Shown: positions 10,131 to 21,082 of the stretch, one piece after another
Position numbering within the stretch: position 1 is the first letter of the stretch
Layout of the letters: the number at the start of each line of letters is the position of its first letter
NCBI GenBank assembly: GCA_034190875.2
Contig: CM067354.1
Coordinates: 8,730,328-8,794,327 of the forward strand
Direction of reading: 5' to 3'
DNA from: Urechis unicinctus
Lineage: Eukaryota > Annelida > Polychaeta > Xenopneusta > Urechidae
Length of the DNA stretch: 64,000 nt
Notes under the pieces: generated by a model
Told to the model about the DNA's origin: nothing
Databases searched by the model: none
The model's input: the letters and a program-made list of their open reading frames with translations, nothing else
Made by a program: the position numbers and the translations under genes

Positions 10131-12508
10131 GAGATTTTCAGATTGAACATATCTCACTGAGCCTGATCGAGAAACTATTTCATTAAAAGGCTGTTAAAAC
10201 ACCTGCAGGACGCAATCCTTTTAGCCTGGGAAAACTATGCCAATTGTGTGAATACTCTTAAAACGACCTGCAAGACGCACATCCCTTAAAGGAATAGTTG
10301 CCATGTTCAATATCTAGAGAGTAAAATGTTTGCACTCATGTTAATGTATACTTAACTAACTCATGTTGAATGTTACTTGAGTAACTGTAAGATATCTTTA
10401 AAGTGATCAATAAAGTGACTATTGAAGTCAATAAGTGATTCATATAAGTGAATAATTTATCATATGTTATAGTCTAATGGCATCCTTTCATCTTACCATT
10501 TAAATATCAAAGGCTTTGCAGCCTTTAACTAAGTTGAGAGTCATCACACCGACCTACAACTTCGGGGACCACATTGACGATTCCTTAATTGCATTTTTTT
10601 TAAATCAAAGCTTCTATAACAGTCTCATGCAAGGTTTGAAATTCAGTCAAAAGTGTGTAACTGGCATGTGTCAGGCCCATTCTTTGGGCTTTTGGGGATC
10701 ATGGGTTGGACATGGCCGACCAAAGTTCGTGGACATGCCCATTCTTTTCATCCCATTGGCTTTGGGGATCATGGGTTGGACATGTAGCCCCAGTCTGAGA
10801 GCAATTTAGTTAAATAGGAACAATAGGCAAAAATAGCCCTTAACGAAATTTTAACAGATATACAAGCAATAGTAGGGTATAGTTATATCTCGACTCTGCA
10901 CACAAGAAACCTATTGCTGACATGCCAATGACAAAGATTGGACTTTACCCAGTCTGACAGGCAAGATAAGCACATTCATATTATCGCTCATTACTATGTC
11001 GATCCTATAATGCAGAAACTAATGCATGGCATTATATGGCGACAACGAGAGATAAACATAAACACCATCAGTGCCGACAACAATCACTACGAAATATTGC
11101 GTTGAGAATCACTATGAAAAATGCTCTCCCGAGATTCACCAAATTATGATCAAGATGACTTCTCCCGAACAATCGTATCTGACCACGATCAAATCGGTCC
11201 GCGTCCGCTTGAGATCTGTCGCATATCGTTCTGGTTTCCTGAGTCTCGCGAGCGTGAGATCTGTCGCATAGGAATGGACCCAGTTTGGAGTCTCAATTCG
11301 CGGCGCTTTGGTCTCGGGTCAAATGTCAATTCGGACTTTTTTGTGTACTCAAGTGTTGTTTTGATGCACAAGTTGTGATATTTCGTACCTTTCCAGCGTG
11401 TTTACTTCTGCTTTAATTTGCTATTTGTGGTGAATGTGACTTCGGAAAGTTTAGTTATCAAGACATTTAACGGATGAAGGTGCCGTTGTTGCATGATTAA
11501 CAAGCAATAAAGCAAGATTATTTCACAATAATTTAAAAATATTTATTAATATTGACATGCACACTTCTGTTGTAACAGTGAACAGTATTATTTTTTCATG
11601 GCAAGAAGGTAAATTCCTTCATGAGCAATTATTATTAAGAGGCCCGTTCTGCATGTAACAGATTGAGCTATAATGAACAGTATTATTTCTAAGAAGGTAA
11701 ACTCCTTTAGATAAACAAATGTCTAGCCCTCCTATGCAATTTAAGTTGCAGATTGCTGCACATATAACAAGAATGTCATCGATGATGATCCACGTCTATT
11801 CGAGCATTGGCTACTCATTTTGCCTTCTGTACATCTTTTCTTGTCATTTGCTCCAAACATCGAACGGTTGGTGGGATTTCTAAGGTGACGCCACGGAAAA
11901 GAAGGTCACTCTGTATGGGAAACCCCTGTCAGCTAAGATGACATGTCCGTACCTAATATTTCCAAGGAAGCCTGACTCGCTAGTGATATGCTGGTCGGAA
12001 GCACGCCCCCGCCCCCCCCCCTCCCCCAGCATTCAGAGAGGAAGGATATCATTCCATTGCGCACAATGGCCCATGAATGCTCAAAAAATTAGGAAGAATA
12101 TCATCTGTGTTTTACTTCTTGTAGTCTGACCACGTGTAGGCTTGCAGCTTTAGGTTGCGTTGTCTCTCAATGAAAATTTCAGAACAATCAATGGTGCATG
12201 TGAGCGTTGGGTACTTTTCTCATAGTGATGACGGTAAAGATTGTCTAACACATTTTTACGCGCAGGCTTCAATTCAATGGCCAGGAATTTCACCCAGGTG
12301 TTTATAATTGCCGAGCATGTTCCGCTGGATATGTTTGTACAGGTCGGCAAGAAAAGCTTTGGACAGTTCAGTTCGTCGTAGTTTCATCATAACCAGCGTC
12401 ATTTCATACAGAGCAAAGAGCTTTCTTGTTGGGCCACTTCTTTTTCGTGTTGCAGTGAAGGCTCCCCGAACATTAGTTGAGACAACTTTTTTGACCCCAC
12501 TCCGGTAA
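9437..12508 (+). repeat. Segmental duplication, copy II
   Basis: This is the direct repeat of 6080-9000. It ends at the same string (ttttgaccccactccggta), after which the two copies diverge completely. Relative to copy I it carries many short insertions that are themselves duplicates of nearby sequence, for example two versions of gggatcatgggttggacatg around 10695-10780. The breakpoint lies inside the transposase remnant. Confidence 0.85.
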
Positions 12509-12669
12509 TCTGGTATAAATTCATGTAACCGTAACACCAGAGCTAGACTGACAGATGAACGATGACTGTGAGATGGACTGACAGATGAACGATGACTGTG
12601 AGATGGAGGAACAGTCAACAGATGAACCATGGCGTGTGTATAAGATGGTTGTGGTGTATTAAGGAGCAA
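11770..12669 (-). pseudogene. Harbinger-type DDE transposase remnant, copy II
   Basis: The helix-turn-helix part is split: a frame at 12669-12274 holds RKLFALYEMTLVMMKLRR, and a second at 12350-12150 holds INTWVKFLAIELKPA. The DDE part is better kept than in copy I. At about 11995-11910 one frame reads ITSESGFLGNIRYG then HVILADRGFPYRV, the ADRGF being the family's second catalytic aspartate block. The next frame reads LLFRGVTLEIPPTVR then LEQMTRKDVQKAK. The frame upstream of 12508 differs from copy I and includes a duplicated 30-bp unit encoding SHSHRSSVS repeats. Frameshifts and stops make it non-functional. Confidence 0.8.
12546..12605 (+). repeat. Two tandem 30-bp units
   Basis: The unit gactgacagatgaacgatga plus ctgtgagatg occurs twice in a row, with a third partial match beyond. 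It sits just outside the duplicated block. Confidence 0.7.
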
Positions 12670-12944
12670 GCCTCCAAAAAACCACGAGGCGTGCCTACAG
12701 CCTTTCCGCTGCAGCTAACTAGATGCAACGGCTGGCACTTTGCTGAGAGCGATAATACAGGTTTCATGCACCAATGAGCATAAAATCATAAACCATGAAG
12801 ACATTATACACGGCAAGCAGTTTTTGTACAGCTACTTGAGTAAACTTATTTTCATTGAAAGAATAACATTTGAATATGACTCACTTGTAAACTTAGAAAC
12901 TGTCAAAAATATAGCAAATGAATTCTCAACTTTCCAAAACTGCA

Positions 12945-13095
12945 GCAAATCGCGCCAATCAGCGGTTAGCGGTTAACCCCCGGTGGGGTCTCCGCCACGG
13001 ACCAGCAGGTCACGGGTTCGAACCTCGCCTACGTTTGGAGAGTATCTCACCTGAATTTCGACTCATTATTCCAGGAGACCCCTGTCACGATAGTA
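12945..13095 (+). repeat. tRNA-like SINE head
   Basis: The string cacgggttcgaacctcgcc fits the T-arm and the RNA polymerase III B-box consensus (GGTTCGANNCC). About 50 bases upstream, agcggttagcggttaac resembles a D-arm/A-box. No full cloverleaf with paired acceptor stem is apparent, so I read it as the tRNA-derived head of a SINE and not a tRNA gene. Confidence 0.45.
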
Positions 13096-13300
13096 ACTAA
13101 GCAGATGAAAGCCAAAAACCGTCATCATCCCCAGAGCTCATAGATCGATAGCACCAAAAGTTGTGAAACCCACTATATCTTGGCATATCTAGCACAAGCC
13201 TAGCTGGGGCTGTCAGGTTAACACATGGCCATATTTCTGGTATAAACTGAAAAAAAAAAGAATATTTAAATAATAATTTACAGATATGGGTCCTAAAATA

Positions 13301-13440
13301 CACGTCTTTTCCACGTGTTTTTGACACGTCAATTCCACGTGATTAATACTCGTGGAATCCACGTGGATATCACGTGAAAACACGTGGATCCACCAATTCA
13401 CCAAAAATCCACATGATTTCCACGTGGATTCCACGTGTTG
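13301..13440. repeat. Cluster of CACGTG palindromes
   Basis: Seven CACGTG hexamers occur in about 130 bp, many extended to tccacgtgga, with an eighth near 13507. Spacings are irregular (about 10-30 bp). CACGTG is the E-box bound by bHLH-type factors. The palindromic arms could equally make this a foldback repeat. There is no gene next to it. Confidence 0.7.
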
Positions 13441-13934
13441 TGCCCACTGGGTCACCACAGACCGGTGGATCGGATATCAAGGTATTACGTCACTTCTCTC
13501 AAGCTTGTCACGTGTGAGGACCCAGTTGCAATAAAGATGGGATACTACAAATATTGCGTTAGTCTCTATCAATATTAGGGAACGTTTACTATTCATCGAC
13601 AGTGGAGTGCCTGGTTACAATAATTATGAGAGACCTAAATTTGTCTGACCCTCCCATCCCGACTCCTGTAAGTGTAACCTGTTCAAAAATAGTTTCCCAT
13701 GCACCGCTGATCGAGGTTAAAAATACCCGACAATACTTCACAATAATATGTTATATATGAAAGCAATGATTATTAGAACAAAAAGATTTCTACGCAACTA
13801 TTGGAAAGAGGTAAACGTCTATATACCTTTCAAAGTCTTTAAATAAAGCAAAGTTTGGATGGAGCGCAAGCAAATTGTGAAGTTACCTGGCACCCGTGTA
13901 CTGATGTGGCAGAAGTACTTGAATTAGATAGTAT

Positions 13935-14914
13935 TGTTACGACCCAACTTGAAATCCAGCCAATTTTAAAATTGTCCCGACCCAACTTGAAATTTCAAGA
14001 CTGGTTAACCCATTAAAATTGGACGGCGGGTTGGCAAGCACGGCTGGTATGGAAAGCCATGGCCCGTTTATGACATTATTGGCTGTTGTGCCGAAATAAA
14101 TCACACTGCATGGTGATTCAGACAGCACTCACAGATGTACTCGTCAGCCTTAATTTATTTCCGCCCAGTAGGAATATGTTTTCGTCCGATGTCTGTCTGT
14201 TTGCTTGTTAGCAAGATATCTCGAAAAGTTAAGAATGGATTTTCATGAAACTTTTAGGGATCTATGGTCACATTCCATGGACGAATCCAATAGATTTGGG
14301 AAAAGATCTAGATGTGACCTTGACGATTATTTTAAGTTGGGGCAAGTTAAAATATTCCATGTAATATGCAATATACACTTGCTATAGATATCAGAATGGG
14401 TTCCCTCCCATCCAAATCGGTCCCTCGTCTCAATTATATACAATCTGTGATTTTGGTACCAGACAAGAGTTATCTGTTGGGTTCCCCCTCCCAGATTTTT
14501 TTTCCTGTTTCAAATTTGTGATTTTTTACCCAATGCATGCAGCGATGCCCACACTCGCACCTAATTATGGACGCATATACACACATAGTTCCGACACTAA
14601 ATAAGTATTTTTTTAGGACAACCGCGGTACTTCATACACGCTTCACCATGGGGAAATCGCGACTTTACGTGTGTTATTAGAATTGAGAAGCAGGATTGTC
14701 AGAATAGGCTAAGGTGGCAAGGAAGTGAATATAAGTGAAATAGTGATTATAAATATCGGTCAGGGAAAATAGGCTGTGGACATTCGGGATTTCTTCAACA
14801 GACGCATTCAAGGCATTCGGCTGTCCAATTTTGAAATGGGTCAACCCATCTTGAAATTTCAAATATGGTCAGGACAATTTTAAAATTGGCCGGATTTCAA
14901 GTTGGGTCGTAACA
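13935..14914. mobile_element. 980-bp non-autonomous element with terminal inverted repeats
   Basis: The left end TGTTACGACCCAACTTGAAA is matched in reverse by the right end, which closes with tttcaagttgggtcgtaaca. The inverted homology continues inward through caattttaaaattg to about 45 bp per side. A second inner inverted segment (cttgaaatttcaa) lies near each end. The interior has no transposase frame. No target duplication is evident beside the ends (tagtat / gttgtt), so the superfamily cannot be assigned. Confidence 0.75.
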
Positions 14915-15098
14915 GTTGTTATTACCGTAGTAATCATGATGATGCACATTCATCTCCTCAATATAACCGAATAGTTTTCGATACCGTGTGCATATCGTTG
15001 TCGAATGATCACAAAAATGAGGCTCCATGTATTTACTAATTATCTGTTATACTTTATTCATTTGAATGACTCACAAAACCAAAATACTGACCGTAACC

Positions 15099-15137
15099 AA
15101 GGAGTTACATATACCTGTACGGTATATGTAACTCCTT
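15099..15137. repeat. Perfect 17-bp inverted repeat (hairpin)
   Basis: aaggagttacatatacc at 15099-15115 is the exact reverse complement of 15121-15137, separated by the 5-base loop tgtac. It could be the end-to-end junction of a foldback element. It is not an obvious terminator or miRNA precursor because the stem is short. Confidence 0.8.
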
Positions 15138-15689
15138 GCCGTAGATGATTACAAATGGTCAAATTGAAAATGCGATCCAAGTGAAAATGCAACGACACCT
15201 CCTGATATGCCGGATAGGGGTGTACCCATCGTACAAGGTGAAAATGGCAAAAGGTAATTTGCAAATGTATAACCCGTCGTACGATGTGAAAATGGGGAAT
15301 GCGGCTTGGATGATTAATAATCATAAATCAGATATGTTGGCGCCTGTGACAAGAATGCCGTAGACAAAAAGGCATGGAGCCAGTTAAACGCCAAAATATA
15401 ATATTTGACGTAATAACTTAATCGCCGTGTTATTCACGCTGCATGCGGATTAGCAATAACCGTGCTGTTAATTTGGTGTAGATTCATTCACAAAACAGAA
15501 CTTTTGAGTATCAGCACTACGATCTTGCTGGGCCATGGTCGGTAACTGTAATTAAATAATAACCGTGTACATAACATGTCGGTTTAACTATGGATGCCCG
15601 GTTACCGGACAAATAACAAATCGGCTTAATTGCGTGCACAGTAACCGGGCAAATAACAAATAAGCTTATCACATAATCAGTCAAACAGG

Positions 15690-17580
15690 CAAATTAATGA
15701 CCTTATGCTCAAGGTGGACGTTTTAAAGTTGAACAATTCTGCACTAGAGATGCAATGTGGAGAACATCAAGAGACATTCGAAAAAGAGAAAGAGGAGATC
15801 TTCCAAGCAAATAGGTCAAAACGTTGACTGCAAAGACGGCGGTCCTATTGCAAGTGCAAATCAACGCAGGCTGAAGACAGGTACAAAGAGCAGATAGAAG
15901 AGAGAAACGAGGAGTTGATGTTTTGGCAAGGTAAGTGGCATCATTATGAAGAATAAGTGGAGGAATTTTTTTTAAGACACAGCAAGTCCATACGTTCGTG
16001 AATGGCAAGTACACAAACACAGTTAAGGAGGAGTACATATACTTCATGAGTATGACAGTGGAGTCGCGCAACGTGAAGCGCATCGTCAAAACAGTTTTGA
16101 CAAAAATGCCTGGGATGACTGTCGATCGTCTCCAAGCATGTGGCTTCTCCAAATACATGCTGTTTGAGGCTCGAAGTGTTGCCTAGTCTAATCCACAAAT
16201 GTCACCATGGGCATCGATGGAACCAACAAATATGGCCACCACTATGGAGCTGTTGAGATGACCCTGAACAACAGTTCTAGGTATGCAAGAGATGGACGGC
16301 GGGAAGCAACACAGTCCGTCGACACCTTCAAGAAGATGCTTGCCAACATGCTGACTTCATCACAAGATAACCACATAAATGTAGTTATTGTTAAGATAAA
16401 GAACACCATCACCGACCAGGCCTATACCAACAAACAAATTAACAATCTACCAGGTGCATGGAGAGAAGAAGCATTGCCGAAAGTAACAACATGATGGGAC
16501 CAGCTTTCCACAGAGGAAAAAAGAGGGCTGATCTCAGTGAACATTTTGTTCTTTGGCCTTCATGTTTTGGTTGGTCTTTCAGAACATGCCAACAAAATAT
16601 TGCCAATAGGGGAAGCCCTGTTTCATAACAGGCGGACGGTTGGTAGTATGGCTTTACCTGGCGCTTTCAATAAAGCAGGTGAATCAGGAACCGCCTTGCC
16701 AAACAGGAGCAAGAGCACTGGATCTCCTCGCTAAAATCGTCACTGAGCCACTATTGAGAGCTATGGAAGAAGACGGTCATGTTTCAGACATGACAGCACG
16801 TTACAAGGCAATGTACACCGAATTACAACAATGGAGGAACCGCGATCCTCAAACTGAAGACTACATGAGGCGTGACGACGTATTCGACAGTCTTGTAGAC
16901 CCCGGACACTGATGCTCTCACCAAAAAGGCTCTTATTATCATGTCCTCTTCCCCAATGATATTCATAAGGCAATTAAAAGATCATTTAGAGCAGTCGTCA
17001 TGAACCACCGAGCAGATCAGTACCAAATACCAACCTTGGGCCAGAGAGGACATCCGTTGAATAAGATTACCTCCTCAGCATCATGCCTTCAGCAACCACA
17101 TATGACATAGAGGGTATTATAATGTGGAGTCATATCCACACTTCTAGTTGTATGTACGCATTGGATGCCAAAACTAGTACCGAACTCGTAGACTAGGCCA
17201 GGAAATCAGTGAAGGAATAATTGGCGCAGTATTTACAAGAAAAGATTAACATCCGACAACAGCGTCTTGCAAAGCTGGCAGACAAACAACTGCAACATGA
17301 TCAGAAAGACCTCAGAAAAAAAGTGTGCACAAAGAACAACTTACAAAAGAGCTTACAGCATTAGGGGGACTTTGGTGCAGCCCAAAGGAGGTGGATATAA
17401 ATGTTCTGAACAACAAGAGGAAGGCATTGGAGGCACAACTGAAATTGCGTAAGTATGTGGTTGGAAACAAAAATACAAATGGTATGTAGAACCTTTCTAA
17501 TGCCGGGAAGAAACTGTCTGTAGATACCTTGATGGCTAATTTGAAATGGTCAATTCGCATATAGCTCAACAAGTTTTGCC
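15690..17580 (+). pseudogene. Degenerate copy of an animal orphan protein family
   Basis: Pieces of one protein lie in order but in different frames. They begin with a charged coiled-coil-like start (about 15709-15955). At 15998-16186 is a segment containing VKRIVKTVLTKMPG. From 16207 comes MGIDGTNKYGHHYGAVEMTL, and at about 16500-16625 a frame with NILFFGLHVLVGLSEHANK. At about 16700-16990 is ALDLLAKIVTEPL followed by a charged region, and at about 17335-17470 a lysine-rich tail (LTALGGLW, then KRKALEAQLKLRKYVV). From memory, this order (SMNVGIRN..., DGT-K-G-HYG, FFCGLHVLVG, ALGLIDKIVTGPLW, LWQ...KALKAQL) matches uncharacterised multi-copy proteins of molluscs, cnidarians and fishes. At least four frame changes and stops make it a pseudogene. 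Its function is unknown. Confidence 0.65.
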
Positions 17581-17913
17581 AGCCAACTCGTCCACAGCCA
17601 CATTCTCACCTGTTCACCAAGAAATTCTGCAGCGGTAACCATTCACAAATGCCAAGGTCTTACTGGAGACCAAATTGTTATAAGCATCAAAAAAGCTTCA
17701 AAATGCGGTAAAGAACAAGCATATGTTGCCTTCAGTCTAGAAAAAAACCTCTCAAGCCTTCATATCACTGATTTCAATGCAAAAGCTATCCAGACAATTC
17801 CAAAAATTTCTGATGAGATTATGGGCATGAAATCAAGGTGCATATCGAAATTTGATCCACCAAGACTCATATCTAATTCAACCGACCGAGTTATAATGCT
17901 GCAAGCTTTCTGA
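17575..17913 (+). pseudogene. PIF1-like helicase, C-terminal fragment
   Basis: From 17632 the frame stays open for 93 codons. It starts AVTIHKCQGLTGDQIVI and continues with EQAYVAFSLEKNLSSLHI and DFNAKAI. This is the end of the PIF1/RecD-like helicase core (TIHKxQGxT, then QxYVAxSRxxxLxxLxI). The usual Arg of the AxSR motif is Leu here, which would damage ATP hydrolysis. The preceding frame is shifted and Walker motifs are absent, so only the last domain survives. A source in a Helitron or a free PIF1 gene cannot be told apart. Confidence 0.7.
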
Positions 17914-18663
17914 AAATATTACGATCGGACGGTAATTGGTAACTTATTCGAGAAATTAATAAATGAATAGATAAAAGCTGCCAGAAATTGTCGATTTTTT
18001 AAATATGCATTATTTACAAATGCAAGCATTTAAAAATGTTTCTAGAATATATAAACATTTTTGAAATCGAAGTGTTATGTAGTGTAGCGGTTGTGGAGTA
18101 GATGTATAAGCGCGGTTGTGGTCTATGTGGTCGATGTGGAGTGGAGGTAGAGTTGATCGTACAATCACGCAGATCAATAAGACTGGCAAATCAAAAAGCA
18201 TTAAAAAATGTTAACATACCAGGGTGGAGTGAAAAATTGTTTCCTTTTCTTCAGCTCTGTCAGCCTGTATGTATCAGGTGATTCTGCAGACGAAGCGCTG
18301 GGAAAGTTTTTCGTCACCAGAATACGAGGTCAAAGAACTTAAAATGACCCAATTCAATGGGGTTACTTACGCATCTTCAGATAATAATGCGCCCCAACTG
18401 GGCATATGCGGTCATGGCTCTCATTTTCATGCGCCGTCATGTGTGTCGTTAACTAAATTAAAGTAAAAAAAACTTCAATACCAAGAAAGCAAGGCGGGAA
18501 ATATTTGTGAAACCGGCGACCGCAGCGCCATCGCGCGGCGTATGTTTAATACGAGCCTGGCCCGGCTTGGCATTTTCTGTCAACGATGGAGTTATCGGAG
18601 CGTGATTAAAATATCCTGGTTTTCTTTTCCAACGGACAAGTCTTATTGAACCTTGACGATGTT
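17914..18663. other. Gene-free stretch
   Basis: No recognisable coding sequence or repeat family is seen. Short open frames at 18010-18201 and 18269-18466 resemble no family I know. Confidence 0.4.
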
Positions 18664-18740
18664 GAGGGTAGGGTAACATCGGGCAGCGTCGGGTCGGGCA
18701 GCGTCGGGTAGGGTAGGGTAGGGTAGGGTAGGGAGAGAGG
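18664..18740 (+). repeat. GGGTA tract with G-quadruplex potential
   Basis: At 18706-18733 six GGG runs are separated by TA. Irregular gggcagcgtcgggtc units lie just upstream. The pentamer differs from the TTAGGG telomere hexamer of most animals, so a telomeric origin is unlikely. Confidence 0.75.
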
Positions 18741-18784
18741 GAGGGGGAGAACTGGCCCCCCTTCTCTTTCTTGTTGTTCTCTTC

Positions 18785-18960
18785 ACTCCCGTACAGGAGA
18801 CTGGCTGGTGGTGGTGTCACTCCCTTGGTTTCACTCCCTTGAAGGAGACTTGCTGCTGTCGGGGCTACTAGGTCTTCACTCCCGTGGAGGAGACTTGCGA
18901 GTGGTGGAATTGGCGGTCAATTGGTTTTCACTCTCATGAAGGAGGCTTGGAGCAGGTTTG
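18785..18960 (+). repeat. Degenerate direct repeats with CTCC/GGAG arms
   Basis: Four loosely related units such as cactcccttgaaggagactt and cactcccgtggaggagactt occur here. Each can fold on the ctcc...ggag arms. No coding role is seen. Confidence 0.5.
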
Positions 18961-19820
18961 GAGCGCTTTCTCGGAGGCAGAGAGGAGACTAAGGAAGGCA
19001 TGTCACCTTCCCGTTCAAACTTTGGGTCCTGCGTCCCTCTTTATACTGATATCTCTGGCCCGTAGGCTGCCTGCCTCAGGGCGAATACATTAACGCATGA
19101 AGAAGGGGTGTTCAAAGTTCTACATCACTCTACTAATACTTAAATCCGGCATTAAAGCATCCCTGCCCTGAATCCCTGGCCCAGATGGGCGACTCCATTG
19201 ACTGTGCCTACTAAGACGCGGGGAGGGTCAGGATGTCACTTTTCCCTTTAAGTGGGAGATAACATGGCCTGTGTAGTATCGGTTTTTAAATACGATACCT
19301 GCACAAGATTGGGGTGGGAGCCCCTCAGATTCCTACAATATGTATATACTGTACATAAAATAATCAATTCATAATCATTAACTTATTATATAGCATAATG
19401 CTTCGTGATGTCACGTGGTGAAGACCTCTTTTGATTCACACCGACTTAGTTCCATATTTTGATTTGTTCCCACGTTTTTGTGCTTTGCCATCAGTTACTT
19501 CTGCTGGTCAACCCTGCTTCCGTGATGGGACAGATCATGCTTCAATTTTGTTTTGGGAGTGGTGCAAACCTGCTCTCAGATGTATTATTACCATATGAGC
19601 TTTCATTGGGTGCATCCATCACACTGGCATTTATGAAAACTCAGCCATTAACCAGATCCCAACCATAACCAGATCCCAACCACATTCTGCCCACTCCTCT
19701 TTTGTCCCGCTCCCCCATAACAAATACCTTTTGACCAAATAATTTTACAATCAACCATGTGCCAATCCAGGACTGTGGATTTAGCCCCTGTTGGTGTTCT
19801 GGGGAAATCAGACAATTTGG
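18961..19820. other. Gene-free stretch
   Basis: It is of mixed composition with no recognised gene. A tiny direct repeat (accagatcccaaccata) is at about 19649-19680. Confidence 0.4.
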
Positions 19821-19976
19821 AGGCTGATTCAACAATCACACTCACTGACCATGATTCAGGCTGATTCAACAATCACACTCACTGACCATGATTCAGGCTG
19901 ATTCAACAATCACACTCACTGACATGATTCAGGCTGATTCAACAATCACACTCACTGACCATGATTCAGACTGCGA
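19821..19976 (+). repeat. 37-bp minisatellite, about four units
   Basis: Each unit is attcaggctgattcaacaat followed by cacactcactgaccatg. The third unit lacks one c of gacc. The units are nearly identical, implying recent expansion. Confidence 0.85.
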
Positions 19977-20880
19977 TCGTTCAGGCACTTAGCTTATGGT
20001 TTATTCCCATTTATGATTTAGACTCATTTGTCGCTTTCATCAGAAGGAACGGTCAATATGAGTAACAGCAGTTGAAACCCAAGCGCTACACATGCATTTT
20101 TTGGGCAGTTCAAAAGGAACCAAATTTAATACTTATATACTCAAACAATACTGATCCATTTTTTTTACAGGTCCGTTGAGAGTGTCTGTGGTGAGTGATT
20201 CTATGTTGCTGGAGATGAAACTGCCTGAGTTTCTTAATACCACCATAAGTGAGCAATCTAATTTGACACAAAGGTATTGGGTTCATCCTTATTCTCGCAA
20301 AATACCTCATTCTCTGTAACACACAAATTCAGGGAAATAACCACCCCCTTTAAAACTTCACTTCATGTGAACTCTGGCATAACATCTAAAAAATTGTGAG
20401 AAAGAGTTTCCCAATTGGGTTAAATTTTCTGATGTCTGCGTTTTAATGACAACAATATTTGGGCGGGGTAATCATCAAGCATATTGTTCAGGGGGTGATA
20501 GAATTGCGCGATCAAATGAAGGTGATCAATCCATCATGTCCCGTTTTAGTTGTTTCACTTTTACCAATTATGTTAGATCAGTATCGCGAAATTACAAAAT
20601 AGGCAAATAAATCTCTGAAGGCTCACTTTGGTTATTGTTCCATTAATCTTAGTGGTACATTTATCATTAAAAATGGCTCAGTTCAGATTTGCGCGACAGA
20701 CTTAATAAGATTACCGTATTGTCCCTTATAGAAGCACCTTTCCCAACCAAAAACAGCTTTCCCAATGTGTCCATCAAGTGCACCAACTGAGCTATATATG
20801 TTATACAAGAAGTCAGCGATAACTTCCTGCCTGTAAATCAAATGAATAGTCTAGATCGAAACAACGAGGCATTTGTTTAG
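19977..20880. other. Gene-free stretch left of the retrotransposon
   Basis: AT-rich sequence with no recognised gene or repeat family. The last five bases before the element's left LTR (cttct, 20881-20885) are one copy of its target duplication. Confidence 0.4.
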
Positions 20881-20885
20881 CTTCT

Positions 20886-21069
20886 TGTAATGTGATGAAC
20901 GTTATGATTAACATAAGTGTTTGTGGTGCCACCTCAATATAGTTCGTGGCTATTCACTAGAGGTCGCCCACGGGCTTCGCCATATTGTTTAGGTCTATGT
21001 CATGTGCTTGGATGAAAGTAAACTCATGACAACAAAACTGTCTTCACCCTCACTTCACATCATATTACA
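20886..21069 (+). repeat. 5' LTR
   Basis: A 184-bp LTR beginning TGTAATGTGATGAACG and ending CATATTACA. No clear AATAAA is seen within it. Confidence 0.95.
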
Positions 21070-21082
21070 TGGTGGCAGCGGT
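21070..21082 (+). promoter_or_regulatory. Primer-binding site, tRNA-Leu
   Basis: TGGTGGCAGCGGT directly abuts the LTR. It is the reverse complement of ACCGCTGCCA plus the added CCA, the 3' end of an animal tRNA-Leu. The tRNA sequence is from memory. Confidence 0.75.

Noticed and set aside
18706..18733. Interstitial telomere
   Set aside because: The unit is GGGTA, not TTAGGG, and the tract is under 30 bases.
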